Shown: piece by piece, positions 54,401-64,000 of the stretch
Numbering within the stretch: the stretch's first letter is position 1
How the letters are laid out: each line of letters begins with the position of its first letter
Source of the DNA: Amphiura filiformis
Lineage: Eukaryota > Echinodermata > Ophiuroidea > Amphilepidida > Amphiuridae
Direction of reading: 5' to 3'
Length of the DNA: 64,000 bases
Assembly: GCF_039555335.1 (NCBI RefSeq)
Contig: NC_092637.1
Coordinates: 40,202,526 to 40,266,525, forward strand
Translations under genes and position numbers: made by a program
The notes under the pieces: generated by a model
Database searches by the model: none
What the model saw: only the letters and a program-made list of their open reading frames with translations
Told to the model about the DNA's origin: nothing

Positions 54401-57400
54401 ATTCATAGCTTCAGTTGGGTAACCGATTATAAAGGAAACGAAAGGAAACAATGTTATGTGTGGCTTTGTTCACGAAATCAGACAATGGCGTGCTTTTTGT
54501 AAACCAGCATTCTTGAAAATGAGCAACATAATGATTTTTGACTTAACACGGTTTGGAAATAATTTCTTCATATTTTTGGTGTTATCTGTCGTTTACATGT
54601 CCTTCCTAAAACACAAAAGTACGACCCTCTCCAAACACCTAAATTAGCTAAAAATTTAGGACATGTTACAAAACTTTATTGTCTAGAATTTTAGAAGAGT
54701 ACTTTTAATATTGGCCGGTTATTTTTCACACAGCGACGTTAACTAGGCAATGTACTATTACCTATAACATTAACTAAAACACCAAAGTACGAATATTTCC
54801 AAACATCTAAATTAGCTAAAAATTTAGGACATGTTAAAAACTATATTTTCTAGAACTTTAGAAGAGTACTTTTAATATTGGCCGGTTATTTTTCACACAG
54901 CGACGTTAACTAGTCATATCCCCATACTGTTAACGTAGGGCTATTTGTAAAGGTCACGCGTCAATGGGAAAGAGCACTGTGTATTGTGTATAGGAAAACG
55001 GACAGTAACTACAGTATGACTGACATTTTACTTGTTAGTTAGGTGAAAATAGCCATTTCCTTTAATATTTAGGAGAACATTCGGTGAAAATCGCATTTTT
55101 GTACAGGGATTTTTGTAGAATTTTTAGCCGAAAATAAATTTTTCCTATACTTTTGTGCATAGCCAGAATTTCCCAAATTTGCATGGGCGCCCTCACATTA
55201 TGACGTCATAGCGACATTATGTGGGGAATGTTTATACTTATTTTGTTATCACTGGATAGAAGAGACCCATAGCTATACATTGGTACCAAATAGGTATATG
55301 TATATGACGTTTATTATTGAAAATTAGGGGGGTTGCAACCCCCTGTCCCTCCCCCTTCGTAGTCCGTGTTAATGGGTTAGTAGTTCTAGGGTTAAATTGT
55401 ATATGTATTAAGGGCTGGGGTATGAACGTTTGGACAGTATTTATTTTGGGACATTAGAGCACATCAGACATATCGAATTGCATTCTGAATACGAAGAATG
55501 TCATTCTGATATCAAATAATTTTGATTTTTAAATTCGCAATTTGATACACATTTTATGGCAAATCATTAAAATTGATATTTTGATATTTAACAGTACTTG
55601 AAGTAAACTTTATAAATCTGATGATTTATACTTAAAGTGTATGTAGGTGGGATGAAAAGCCGACGATCAATTGAAAATTTTGACCTTTCGTATTGAAGAT
55701 ATGGATTTTTTTCCCAAAACACCCAAAAAAAATTAGGTCTTTTGGGAAAAAATCCATATCTTCAATATGAAAGGTCAAAATTTTCAATTGACCGTCGGCT
55801 TTTCCTCCTGCTACATACACTTTAAGAATATATAAATTAGATTTATATAATTTACTTCGAGGACTGTTATATATCAAAAATTTGAAAAATATCAAATTTT
55901 TAGAATTTGTCATAAAATTTGTATTATATTGTGATTTAAAAAAAATTAAAATTATTTGATATCAGAAAGACATGCTTCGTATTCAGAATGCAATTCGATA
56001 GGTCTGAGGTGCTCTCATGTCCCAAAAAATACTGTCGAAACGCAATAAACGCTCATTTTGGATCCCTAATAACCCCTTTCCAAAACAAAACCCTCCGATT
56101 TCACGCAAATGTTCAATAGTATGTGATTTGTCACAATAAAATTATAGTTCCTAATAACTGACTATCACAACAATGTGTACAATCATGTATGTTCAAAGAA
56201 ATGATACCTTTACCAAACACAACTTATTGATTAAAGTAGGAAATGTTCTTTTTCAGATCCAAATAATCTGGTACTCACTCAAAAATATTTCAATTCCTAT
56301 CAGGAATCTTGACCACTCTGTTGTGGTGTTTGATGAAACGGCAACACTGACACTGTTTGGTCTTGATGATGTTTCCAAACTTCCTGGTTGCCGTTTATTG
56401 ATGAGTTGATTGTATATAGATCTTGTCTAGTTTGTAAGCCCCCTTGTCTTGGTATTGCGCCCCCTGCTACTGATCCATTTTGCTTCTTAGGGAGGGCGAG
56501 TTATGCAGCGGTAGTTCCCTCGCTTTGCACCACTGAGGTCCCGGGTTCAAGCCCCGGCGCGGCCCAAGGACTCATGTGCACTTGGTTTATCCCGATTCCA
56601 TGCACGCTCTCGCAGGTTTTCTCCGGGATCTCCGGTTTCCTTTTGCTTTCATAAAATCGGTGATTAGTTGTTTGGTTATCAAAAACTTCCTTCACCCAAT
56701 GGAATTTGGGGAGCTGCGCAGATAATTGGTGGATGTTACATTCTAAGTGCGGATAGGTCTGCGCCTGAGGTTCGGCTGCAACTGGCCTAGATGATGCGAT
56801 CTGAATGTGATGATTCACCATGGCAGCGAAATTACAGCGCTTTGAATCCTTCAAGATCTAGCTGGAAAAAGGCGCTATATAAATCCGAAATTTATTTTTA
56901 TTCTTTTAGCCAACGGGTTGTTTTGTCAGCTTCTTGGTCAATAATCTGTGCCTCCTCTCATCCAATTACGTGATTTTGTGCTGCTACATGCTCAGCGATG
57001 GCTGATTTGTGAATTTCTGTTGTTGAAGCTTTTCTTTGGGCCCTGGTAAAACTTTTTGCACTAATTTTTTCAGTTTCTGATTTGAGATCACATTAGACAT
57101 CATTCGTCGTATTAAGTTGGAACAAGATACTGACCTTAAAAAAGGACACTTCTCGACATTGACGACATCATGGAGTTGGTCAATTTCATACTTACCACTA
57201 CATATTTCACTTCGAAGGGCAATATTTACCAGCAGAAGAAAGGCGTGGCGATTGGAAGTCCTCTAAGTCCAATAGCAGTAGATCTCTTTATGGAGTGGCT
57301 AGAAGAGGAAGCCATTGCCACATCCCCCCTTAATTGTAAGCCCACGCTCTGGAAGAGGTATGTTGATGATGTCCTGGAAATCATCAAGCGCGGAGAAGCG

Positions 57401-60400
57401 GACAACTTAACAGAGCATCTCAACCAAGTTGATCCCAGTGGAAGTATTAAGTTCACTTATGAGGAGGAATCTGAAGGCAGTCTACCATTCCTAGATACGC
57501 TCATCATAAAGAAACCAGATGGCACGACCAAGCACTGCATATACAGGAAGCCAACACACACAGACCAGTACCTGCCGTTCAAATCCCACCACCCGCTACA
57601 TCACAAATTAGGGGTAGTAAGAACCTTGTTAGACAGAAAGGATGCCATAGTCACTGAGCCAGAAGACTAGATCAGGTAAAAGAGGAGACTCACATCAAAC
57701 AAGCCCTCGCACAGTGTGGGTATCCATCATGGACAATTAGCAAGGTGAAACAAGAAAAAGAGCATCCAAAACCAAAGAAAAAGCCTTCCAATGACAGTAA
57801 AGAAAAGAACAAAGGTTTTGTGGTCATCCCTTATGTTGAAGGATTGTCAGAACGGGTTTCCAGGATTTTCAAGAAACATGGTTTTTCCATCTGTTTCAAA
57901 CCCCACCGCAAACTTCGCAACTTGCTTGTACACCCCAAGGACAAACGCGACCCTCTACAGACTGCTGAGGCAATATATGAGATTCCATGCCAGAACTGTC
58001 CTAAAACATACATAGGAGAAACGGGTCGCTTGTTCGGCACACGGCTTACAGAACACAAATCAGAAACTGAAAAAATTAGTGCAAAAAGTTTTACCAGGGC
58101 CCAAAGAAAAGCTTCAACAACAGAAATTCACAAATCAGCCATCGCTGAGCATGTAGCAGCACAAAATCACGTAATTGGGTGGGAGGATGCACGGATCATT
58201 GACCAAGAAGCTGACAAAACAACCCGTTGGCTGAAAGAAGCAATTTGGATCAGAAGCAGGGGGTGCAATACCATGAATAAAGACGAGGGGCTTACAAACT
58301 AGACAAGATCTACGATCAACTCATCAACAAACGGCAACCAGGAAGTTTGGAAACATCATCAAGACCAAACAGTGTTGCCGTTTCATCAAACATCTAGAAA
58401 CACCACAACAGAATGATCAAGATTCCGGAATTGAAATAATTCTGAGTGAGTACCAGATTCTTTGGATCTGAAAAAGAACCTTTCCTACTTTAATGAACTA
58501 TCAACGATCCTGATGAATTTGTTTCAAGACAACTTATTGATGTATCTAATCATTCACAGGTAATGCTATCTACCATGCTTGTACCCCGACTATGGACAGT
58601 TTATGCTCTGGTGCTCAATATGCAACATTAGATGCGTCCGGTTTGGCTGTGGGTTTGCCCAACGGCCTGATGGGTAACAGTGATGTGGGGCATCTCACCA
58701 TTGGTTCTGGCCGTGTCATTTATCAGGTTTGTGATATTAGAAGTCGGAATATGTTTCTGACTAATGGCAACAATAGACTGTACAACATATTTAATTTAAA
58801 TTCAACAAGAGAGTTATAATAGTACTCTATTAGGCTAATAAAAGTTGAGTCACAGTTTCTCCCCCCCCCTCTGTGGAAAACCTTGCCTCCCTGTAAAAAT
58901 ATGTGAAATCCCCGGGAAATCACCCCACCTCCGTGGAAAATATGTAATAGTTATACGCTTACATTATGTATAGGCCTAATGTTACCCAATTTAAACTAAT
59001 TAAACATTACATGGCTATTTCCCCTATTTTTTCCTTCCCATTATCTCAAGATCTTGCGTCTGACGTCACGTCATGTTCAAGAACTGCCCCCCGCACTTTG
59101 TTAAAAATCATGTATAATCAGCCGTTTTTGGCGATTTTAGCCATTAAGGCCCGCATAATGCTGAAAGAGGGGCTTAGCCGCTTCCCGCAGGAAAAGATCC
59201 TGGACACGCCGGTTTTACTGCACATCAAAACTCCTCACACCCTGCAAGGGTGTTTTTATTTTCATATTTTGTATTAGTCTGTCAGGAACAAAAGCATTTC
59301 TAATTAGAGGATACATCTACAAAATGTATATGTTTTCTCACAACAGGAGATTGTAAAGATTAACCACGCCATCGAGACGAAAGAGCTTTTTAAGGAGGAA
59401 GCTTTTGTAAATGCCTGTGACCGGGCCAAAAATGGCAACGGACGTCTCCACTTCCTTGGATTGGTAAGAACTTGTAATTTAAGACTAAATTTTCTTACCT
59501 ACAAAAATATTGCTTGAGATATTTGAAAGTTCTGTATGTGCGTGTCAGTTTGCATGTGCACATGGGGTTCACCAGGATAGTTCAGCTGAGGATGAGGGGT
59601 GAAAGTTCTTAAAACTGATCCAAAATGTCATACTTTCAAAACCCTCATTTTGGGCCATTTTAGACACTAAAATGCCCATAAAAAAATTAGCACTTAGTTC
59701 GGATGTAAAATTCACACACAATGCTACCTCAGTGAGTACAAACGTAATTAAATACATTTCATTCGGGGGCTATAGCAAAAATAAAAAATGTCCTATACCT
59801 AAATGGTTATGGAACAAAGGTGCCTACTCAAAGAATGGGAAGAAGGCAGAAGCAAAGAATCGGCTCACTACCTGCCGATCTAACATTGCCTCTGATTGGT
59901 CAATTACATGATATCTTCATTTTAATCACCAATCAGAATGGAGCGTTGCAAATAATTCACCCCAATGTTTTTGCGTGGTGAAATTATTCTAACAATGTTG
60001 CTGATTGGTCCAATTGATAATGAAAACTTCTTTTTGACTAATATCCAGGTAGATCAAATGGGGTTAATATTGTAAGTATCTAGGTCCATCTAGGAACTGC
60101 TCTGCAAGCAAATGTACAGGCCAGTTCTTAACGGTGACTTATTTTCTAGATTTTAATAATAATGGAAAAGGCGGTAGTTTATACACTGGTCAATGTTTTG
60201 TGTTATTTAGATTATGCATTTCGGCAAGTACAACTGTTTTCTTTCCCTACCAAAGTCCAAGAAACTAAAGGGCAGAAGAACAATGTTTATTTTCTCATAA
60301 CATCATGATTTAAGCTGCCTCAAGACCACCAGACAACAACAAATACCGTAAAACCTCGTCTACAAGCATATATAATGTTTTTGATGAAAGCTACATTAAA

Positions 60401-61671
60401 ACGAAACAGCCGTTACGCGTTAAAATGTCAATAAAATAGATCGATCTTACAACAGTACTTGTTTGTATTATGCTTGTATCAGTTATTTATTTGCTCAAAC
60501 TTCATAATGTAATAATTTTGTCGATGGATGGTGCCTGGATTAATTCAGCTTTCGTCAAAAGCACTCTATATGCTTGTAGACGAGGTTTTACGGTATGTGA
60601 AATGCAGTGGAATGTTGATTTGGAAATTCATAGCTTGCATGTATAGACGAATCCAACGAGCCAAGTGATGGTCAGAATTCAGTCGGACATTACTGGGTCC
60701 CGTCTGCACCAAGCTGGTGTTGTTACTGCCCAATTGGGTGGATTAAATCCGCTTAAAAATCGATGTTGAATTTTATTGTGTTGTAAACTTTCATCATTCT
60801 TTTGTCTACGTGTAACACCACGGGTGATGGAATGCAGTTTAATATCCCCGCCAAGGTCACATCATTTCACATTTTAGGTGGGATAGACCTAAGGGGGGAC
60901 CCAGCTATGGCTGCCATTGAGGTGTAGGAATGCGTGAAATTGGAACCTTACATAAACTAAAATATCTTGGTTGGCTATCTATATAGACAGAAAATGTACT
61001 GCTCATTTATTTGGCCAACAAACTGAGCAGTTGTTCTCTGTATTGGTTCCCTGGTTTACAACTCCAACTACTTCTCAAGTAGTCAAGTTATCTCAATCAA
61101 TAAGGCGTTCGACTGTGGTGCGAGAGGTTGCGGGTTCGAACCCTGGTGATGGTATAAAGTATGCTCTCGTGGAAAAATTGAGTTGAGACAAGGAACTTAC
61201 TGCTAATTGTCTCGTTGTAACCAACCCGTACGAAACTCGGGGAGCTGATCCTGGTTGGGATGGTTATTTGTGGAACGTCTAGGGTGTGCGCTCTTGAAGC
61301 AGCAAAGTCCCTGTATAATTGTTGTTAAATGGTTTATGGAATGATGTTGGGCCGTAGTGATCAGCGACAACCTGTAAAGTGTGTTGAAGCGTGTGGATCA
61401 ACGTCTAGGCGTTGTGCCTGTGCGTAGCGAACTATAAATCACTGCGCTTTTTTTTTAAAGAATCTAACATGCTATGTGAGATGTGTTTTTTTTAAATGTA
61501 GAATAATAAAAATTAGTATGTACATTATGAACTTGCAGGTTAGTGATGGCGGTGTCCATTCACATGTTAGCCATCTGTTGGCAATGTTGGAAGGTGCTAA
61601 GCAAGCTGGAGTACCCAAGTCATATTTGCACTTCTTTAGTGATGGTAGAGATACTGCATCTACCAGTGGAG
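48371..61671 (+). CDS. Cofactor-independent phosphoglycerate mutase (iPGM), N-terminal exons; continues off the window
   Basis: Joined exons 48371-48431, 58560-58726, 59347-59463 and 61539-61671 give 478 nt with matching phases (159 codons plus one base); the family is about 510-560 aa, so two thirds lie to the right. iPGM interconverts 3- and 2-phosphoglycerate in glycolysis using a metal-bound phosphoserine. Visible motifs: LMGNSDVGHLTIGSGRVIYQ (catalytic Ser), LVSDGGVHSH and HFFSDGRDTASTSG. Among animals this enzyme is patchy (known in nematodes and some other invertebrates; vertebrates use the cofactor-dependent type). One anomaly: the N-terminal motif reads VISGWG, where Asp is normally a metal ligand. 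Confidence 0.92.
48529..48610. repeat. Twin perfect hairpins
   Basis: 48529-48564 is a perfect palindrome with 17-bp arms (AGTTCGAGTACTCACTT) around TT. 48566-48610 is a perfect palindrome with 22-bp arms starting AAAAATCGGACCACGCC around one A. They are separated by one base. Confidence 0.9.
48621..49414 (+). mobile_element. CATACTGCAG element, copy B
   Basis: The 794-bp version without the Harbinger-like insert. The ~165-bp module is present twice (about 48724 and 48893). Confidence 0.8.
49535..50555. repeat. Foldback repeat split by the MITE
   Basis: The left arm (49978-50080) with GTGCAACGGTTAATGTACGT and TTGTTGCACTCTCTCGATGC is inverted at 50440-50550. Between them lies ACACATAGT-type palindromic sequence (50216-50247) with a perfect GTGTTAGTGCACTAACAC core. 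Confidence 0.75.
49554..49977. mobile_element. MITE with GTGACGTGTCATGTC ends and AATT flanks
   Basis: Inverted ends of about 40 bp including GGAGACACTTTTGGGCAGG. AATT occurs at 49550-49553 and 49978-49981. It splits the left arm of the larger foldback below. Confidence 0.8.
51340..51420 (+). repeat. Possible weak tRNA-like relic
   Basis: A-box-like TGGCTAGCCTGA and B-box-like GGTTCGAGCCC are spaced as in a tRNA, but no cloverleaf closes. Confidence 0.25.
52047..52738. mobile_element. CCCAGCAAACAC foldback element
   Basis: Ends CCCAGCAAACACAAAACGTT and complement. Internal inverted copies of GTCGGGTTATATAAAGG and repeated AACGTTTT words, with extra GCAAACAC termini at about 52198 and 52470 suggesting a composite of two. 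Non-coding. Confidence 0.8.
52916..53409. mobile_element. CACTG-ended element packed with CATGTC/GACATG words
   Basis: Ends CACTGCCAAAATTGTGTCTT and AAGACACAATTTTTGCAGTG. About a dozen AAGACATG/CATGTCTT-type words lie between, on both strands. The termini resemble CACTA/Chapaev-type elements. No transposase frame. Confidence 0.7.
54227..55018 (-). mobile_element. CATACTGCAG element, copy C
   Basis: Inverted orientation to A and B. It carries the empty target site (CGGTTACCCAACTG on its own strand) that proves the Harbinger-like insertion in copy A. Confidence 0.8.
55412..56066. mobile_element. TTAA foldback element, copy 3
   Basis: Inverted orientation relative to copy 1. TTAA at 55408-55411; the right flank is TAAT, one change from TTAA. 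Near-complete, 655 bp. Confidence 0.8.
56491..56901 (+). mobile_element. tRNA-Ala-like SINE inside the Penelope flank
   Basis: The tRNA-like head has TATGCAGCGGTAG (A box), a TTTGCA anticodon region and GGGTTCAAGCCCCGGC (T arm). The middle has GGTTTTCTCCGGGATCTCCGG. The tail, with CAGCGCTTTGAATCC and GGCGCTATATAAATCC, resembles LINE-derived SINE ends. It splits the inverted Penelope copy between TTGCTTCTT and AGCCAACGGG, with a short TTCTT-AG duplication. Confidence 0.85.
57093..57670 (+). pseudogene. Penelope reverse transcriptase fragment
   Basis: 57170-57670 encodes QQKKGVAIGSPLSPIAVDLF, WKRYVDDVLEII (YVDD catalytic box) and LPFLDTLIIKK, IYRKPTHTDQYLPF. The N-terminal half is missing. Frame changes occur near 57150 and 57668. 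Confidence 0.9.
57670..58302 (+). pseudogene. Penelope C-terminal region with GIY-YIG endonuclease
   Basis: 57745-58302 is open and encodes KGFVVIPYVEGLSERVSRIF, IYEIPCQNCPKTYIGETGR (GIY-YIG motif) and LTEHKSE, then IAEHVAAQNHVIGWEDARII. It lies in a different frame from the RT part. Confidence 0.9.
58560..58726 (+). CDS. iPGM exon 2
   Basis: The acceptor CATTCACAG lies 18 nt after the Penelope target-site duplication, with TATCTAAT as likely branch point; the donor is GTTTGT. It encodes GNAIYHACTPTMDSLCSGA and LPNGLMGNSDVGHLTIGSGR; the Ser of MGNSDVGH is the phosphoryl-carrying residue in the family. Confidence 0.93.
58727..59346 (+). other. iPGM intron 2
   Basis: Contains a GC-richer stretch (59040-59230) with TGACGTCACGTCATG. 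A short open frame there has no family motif. Otherwise unremarkable. Confidence 0.45.
59347..59463 (+). CDS. iPGM exon 3
   Basis: The acceptor is CTCACAACAG and the donor GTAAGA. It encodes EIVKINHAIETKELFKEEAF and NGNGRLHFLGL, matching the segment between the catalytic-Ser motif and SDGGVHSH. Phase 0 at both ends. Confidence 0.93.
59868..60055 (+). repeat. CCAAT-rich hairpin repeat, copy 2
   Basis: It shares GCCTCTGATTGGTCAATTAC, the AATAATTCACC hairpin and GCTGATTGGTCCAATTGATA with copy 1. Confidence 0.8.
60346..60593. mobile_element. TA-flanked MITE with perfect ~28-bp ends
   Basis: Ends CCGTAAAACCTCGTCTACAA and complement, TA at 60344-60345 and 60594-60595, 248 bp. Confidence 0.85.
61080..61455 (+). 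mobile_element. tRNA-derived SINE
   Basis: Head with TCAATCAATAAGGCGTTCGA and GTTGCGGGTTCGAACCCTGG (B box), a ~250-bp body, and tail GGATCAACGTCTAGGCGTTG then TATAAATCACTGCGC and a T run. The tail is also found at 20419-20505. Confidence 0.85.
61539..61671 (+). CDS. iPGM exon 4
   Basis: The acceptor is ATGAACTTGCAG and the donor GTATGT. It encodes VSDGGVHSHVSHLLAMLEGA and HFFSDGRDTASTSGG, containing the His and Asp/Arg active-site motifs. It ends in phase 1; the next exon is not in the window. Confidence 0.93.
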
Positions 61672-61684
61672 GTATGTATGTACT

Positions 61685-61923
61685 CAGGCCCGTACGCAGG
61701 AGGGGGGGGGGGTGGTGCAACGCACCTCCCCAAATTTGGAAAAGTACACAAAAAGTCACAAATATTTCAGAATTTGCGAGCGTATCGAGCAAAAAAAATT
61801 AGGTTTTTTTAACACTTTTTTGAACAAAAAAAGGTCAAAATTTTATCCACTTTGCCCCCCCTGGAAAAAACGTCCACTTTTTCAAAATCAGCACCCCCCA
61901 ATGAAATCCTGCGTACGGGCCTG
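61685..61923. mobile_element. hAT-like MITE next to exon 4 donor
   Basis: Ends CAGGCCCGTACGCAGGA and complement; flanking 8-mers TATGTACT and TATGTAGG match at 6 of 8. It starts 13 nt after the exon. It shares AAAAGTCACA and CACCTCCCC with 6351-6520. Confidence 0.8.
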
Positions 61924-61959
61924 TATGTAGGCCTACTCATAGGTTGATGGTCAAAGATT

Positions 61960-62165
61960 ATTCAATGTCTTGAGAACTACTTGCCGATTGGCCAAAAAAA
62001 GTTTTCATTGTCAATTAGACCAATCAGCAACATTTTTAGAACAATTTCACCACACAAAAAAATTGGGGTGAATTATTTGCAAAGCTCCATTCTGATTGGT
62101 GATTAATGTGAAGATATCATGTAATTGACCAATTAGAGGCAATGTTAGATCGGCAGGTAGTGCTC
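61960..62165 (-). repeat. CCAAT-rich hairpin repeat, copy 3
   Basis: Inverted copy containing GGGGTGAATTATTTGCAAAG and ATCTTCACATTAATCACC-like sequence on the complement. Confidence 0.75.
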
Positions 62166-62633
62166 AGGGGGTTAACAATGATTGTTTGTGATGCATCCAG
62201 CAGTCACCTAAACCAATATCTCAACAATCTTGAGAGAAAAAAGCTTTCATTACAATCTGTTTTAGATACTTCTAATGACATATCTGCTGTTAATCAGAAA
62301 TTGACTACAAGTATGACCTCAAGTTCCACTTCATTAGCTTTCATTAACGAAAATAAGTTACATCATATTGTTTTCTTACAGCTTTTTTCATAAATTCTAG
62401 CATTCATGTTCCCTATTAACAAAATAGATTTTGAAATGGGTTCACTAGACAATGAAAAGGAAGCTTTATATATAACAACACCCTGAGATTGGAGAGAAAT
62501 TGGTTATAGGGTCACTCCATATCAAATCAAGGAGGCGCCCCACCTGACCCCCTCAGATTTGCTTTATATTTTAGTCATATGTTGTACCTGTAAAAATATT
62601 AAAAACCTGCAAATTTGAGGTTTGTAGCTCTTA
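62166..62633 (+). other. iPGM intron 4, unassigned
   Basis: An open stretch (62142-62393) has no iPGM motif and no splice acceptor in a fitting phase. I see nothing else. Confidence 0.4.
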
Positions 62634-64000
62634 CGGATTTTCGGTGGCAGCCATTTAAAGTTGGAGTAGGGGGGTCTAAATTTGGACCCAAAAGTTGCCC
62701 TTTAAATAAATTTCATCTTTGGGCGTTTGTGCCTTCTTTATAAAAAGAAAGAGAGGTCTGAAACTTTGCATACACACTAACTGCATGCCCAATTTGTCAA
62801 AAAATAAAATTAAAAAAATTCTGTAATTGCGCGTTGTGTCACGGGCTCATTAAATATGCAAGAAAAAAATGTAATGTTTTGTATACTGGCAAGTTTAGCC
62901 GTCCTAAATTCACTTTTTTTGTCAGATTAATTATTTTTTGTTGTCACCGATGCTATATATAGGATAAATACAATGCACACCCAAAAATTGGGGTCACAAC
63001 TCATTTACATTTCGAACAGCGCCCTCACGAAGATGGAATTTATTGCACATTCAACATTTTCAGGGGGCCCAAAGTCGATGTGGTCCACCTTCAAAGTTTA
63101 TAAAACATCACTTTTATATAACTACAAGTCTTAAATTACAACTTTGCTAAGTCCCAGTAATTGTATAGGTTGACTTCATATAAAATGACAAGCCCAAAGT
63201 TAACCATTTTCTTATGATTGCATGTAGTGCAAAAGGGTGCAAATGTGCCGAATTCGGAAGGTTGAAAGTCAAATTGACCCCAATATTGAAAATAAAATGG
63301 AAATAAAAGTAAATAGGGCCAATAACTATGCATCTAGTCATTTATTTTCAATATTGTGGCCATTTTGACTTTTAAACCTTCCGAATTCGGCACATTTGCA
63401 GTACATGCAATCATAAGAAAATGGTCAACTTTAGGCTTGTCGTTTTATATGAAGTCAATCTATAAAATTAATGGGATTGAGCAAAGTTGCAATTAAGACT
63501 AGTAGTCATATAAAAGTGATGTTTTATAAATTTTGAAGGTTGACCACATCGACTTTGGGGCCCCATGAAAATGTTTAATTTGCAATAAATTTCATCTTCG
63601 TGAGGGCGCTGTTCGAAATGTAAATGAGTTGTGACCCCAATTTTTTGGGTATGCATTGTATTTATTCTATATATAGCATCGGTGACAACAAAAAATAATT
63701 AATCTGACAAAAAATGTGAATTTATATTAGGGGGGGCTAAACTTGCCAGTTTACAAAACATCTTCGTGAGGGCGCTGCACTCCAACTTTAAATGGCTACC
63801 ATAGAAAATCTGTATATATTGAAAACGAAATGGAAATACAAGTAAATAGGGCCAATAACTACTCATCTAATCATTTATTTTTAATATTGTGGCCAATTTG
63901 ACTTTCAAGCCTTCAGAATTCGGCACATTTGCACTACATGCAATCATAAGAAAATGGTCAACTTTGGGCTTGTCATTTTATATGAAGTCAACCTATACAA
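62634..64000. repeat. Large multi-arm palindrome, runs off the window
   Basis: Arm 1 (62634-63300) and arm 2 (63330-63810) are inverted copies sharing GACTTTGGGG, CGAACAGCGCCCTCACGAAG and CTTCCGAATTCGGCAC. Arm 3 (63820-64000) repeats arm 2's start in the same orientation as arm 2. No coding content. Confidence 0.85.

Larger units (their letters stand above)
56232..58528 (+). mobile_element. Penelope-like retroelement with inverted 5' flank
   Basis: Flanked by the perfect 13-mer ACAACTTATTGAT (56219-56231 and 58529-58541). The left part (56232-57084, minus a SINE) is an inverted copy of the right part (58056-58494). Between lies a 5'-truncated reverse transcriptase followed by a GIY-YIG endonuclease region. 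Truncated RT, endonuclease, inverted terminal segment and 10-15-bp duplication are all Penelope hallmarks. Confidence 0.88.
48432..58559 (+). other. iPGM intron 1 (10.1 kb)
   Basis: It holds twin hairpins (48529-48610), CATACTGCAG elements B and C, nested foldbacks (49554-50550), a CCCAGC element (52047-52738), a CATGTC-rich element (52916-53409), TTAA foldback copy 3, and a Penelope-like element ending 18 nt before exon 2. Stretches 50556-52046, 53410-54226 and 55019-55411 hold nothing I can name except a CAGGGTGTCCC terminus at 53597. Confidence 0.7.

Noticed and set aside
58966..59277. Open frame in iPGM intron 2
   Set aside because: No family motif, and exon 2 joins exon 3 in frame without it.
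62142..62393. Open frame in iPGM intron 4 as next exon
   Set aside because: No iPGM motif and no acceptor in phase 1; it follows a repeat copy.
1..64000. CRISPR array, prophage or bacterial operon
   Set aside because: Spliced genes, SINEs, LINEs and MITEs show a eukaryotic genome; no spaced short direct-repeat array was found.

Overview
This is a eukaryotic, AT-rich, intron- and repeat-dense window, consistent with a marine invertebrate. I favour an echinoderm or other invertebrate deuterostome, but the sequence does not prove it. There are no bacterial operons, CRISPR arrays or rRNA genes. Two real genes, both on the + strand, hold almost all of the host coding sequence. Most of the rest is transposon-derived.

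Gene 1 (113-25525) is a Skeletor-family protein. I could rebuild it as 14 exons that close in one frame: 2106 nt, 701 codons plus stop. The predicted order is signal peptide, two DM13 domains, DOMON, a cupredoxin-like region with a C-x2-H motif, and a hydrophobic C-terminus. The first exon rests on an upstream in-frame stop, a consensus donor and matching phase. The others are also supported by family motifs. Introns run from 73 nt to about 6 kb.

Gene 2 starts at 48371 and runs off the right end. Four exons encode the N-terminal 159 residues of a cofactor-independent phosphoglycerate mutase (iPGM). Its 10.1-kb first intron holds a Penelope-like retroelement with an inverted flank, itself split by a tRNA-derived SINE. 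The usual metal-ligand Asp in the N-terminal DGWG motif reads as Ser here.

The 25.5-48.4 kb interval has no recognisable host gene. It contains an internally deleted Tc1 element nested in a MITE, a dead mariner, non-LTR reverse transcriptase remnants, a ~163-bp satellite, a ~145-bp tandem array, tRNA-like relics and many foldback elements. Two CACAG-type inverted ends at 38257 and 46473 may bound one 8.2-kb element.

Several insertions can be read exactly from target-site duplications or an empty site: MULE-like (9 bp), an 8-bp-TSD foldback element, hAT-like MITEs (8 bp), PIF/Harbinger-like (TTA), TTAA foldbacks and Penelope (13 bp). Mobile DNA repeatedly lies within a few to tens of bases of splice sites in both genes. 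One MITE duplicated a 5' splice site, and the spare copy now lacks GT. The most novel-looking items are a hammerhead-ribozyme-like motif pair in an inverted repeat near 33 kb, a foldback element carrying seven copies of one 15-nt motif, and twin perfect hairpins in the iPGM intron.
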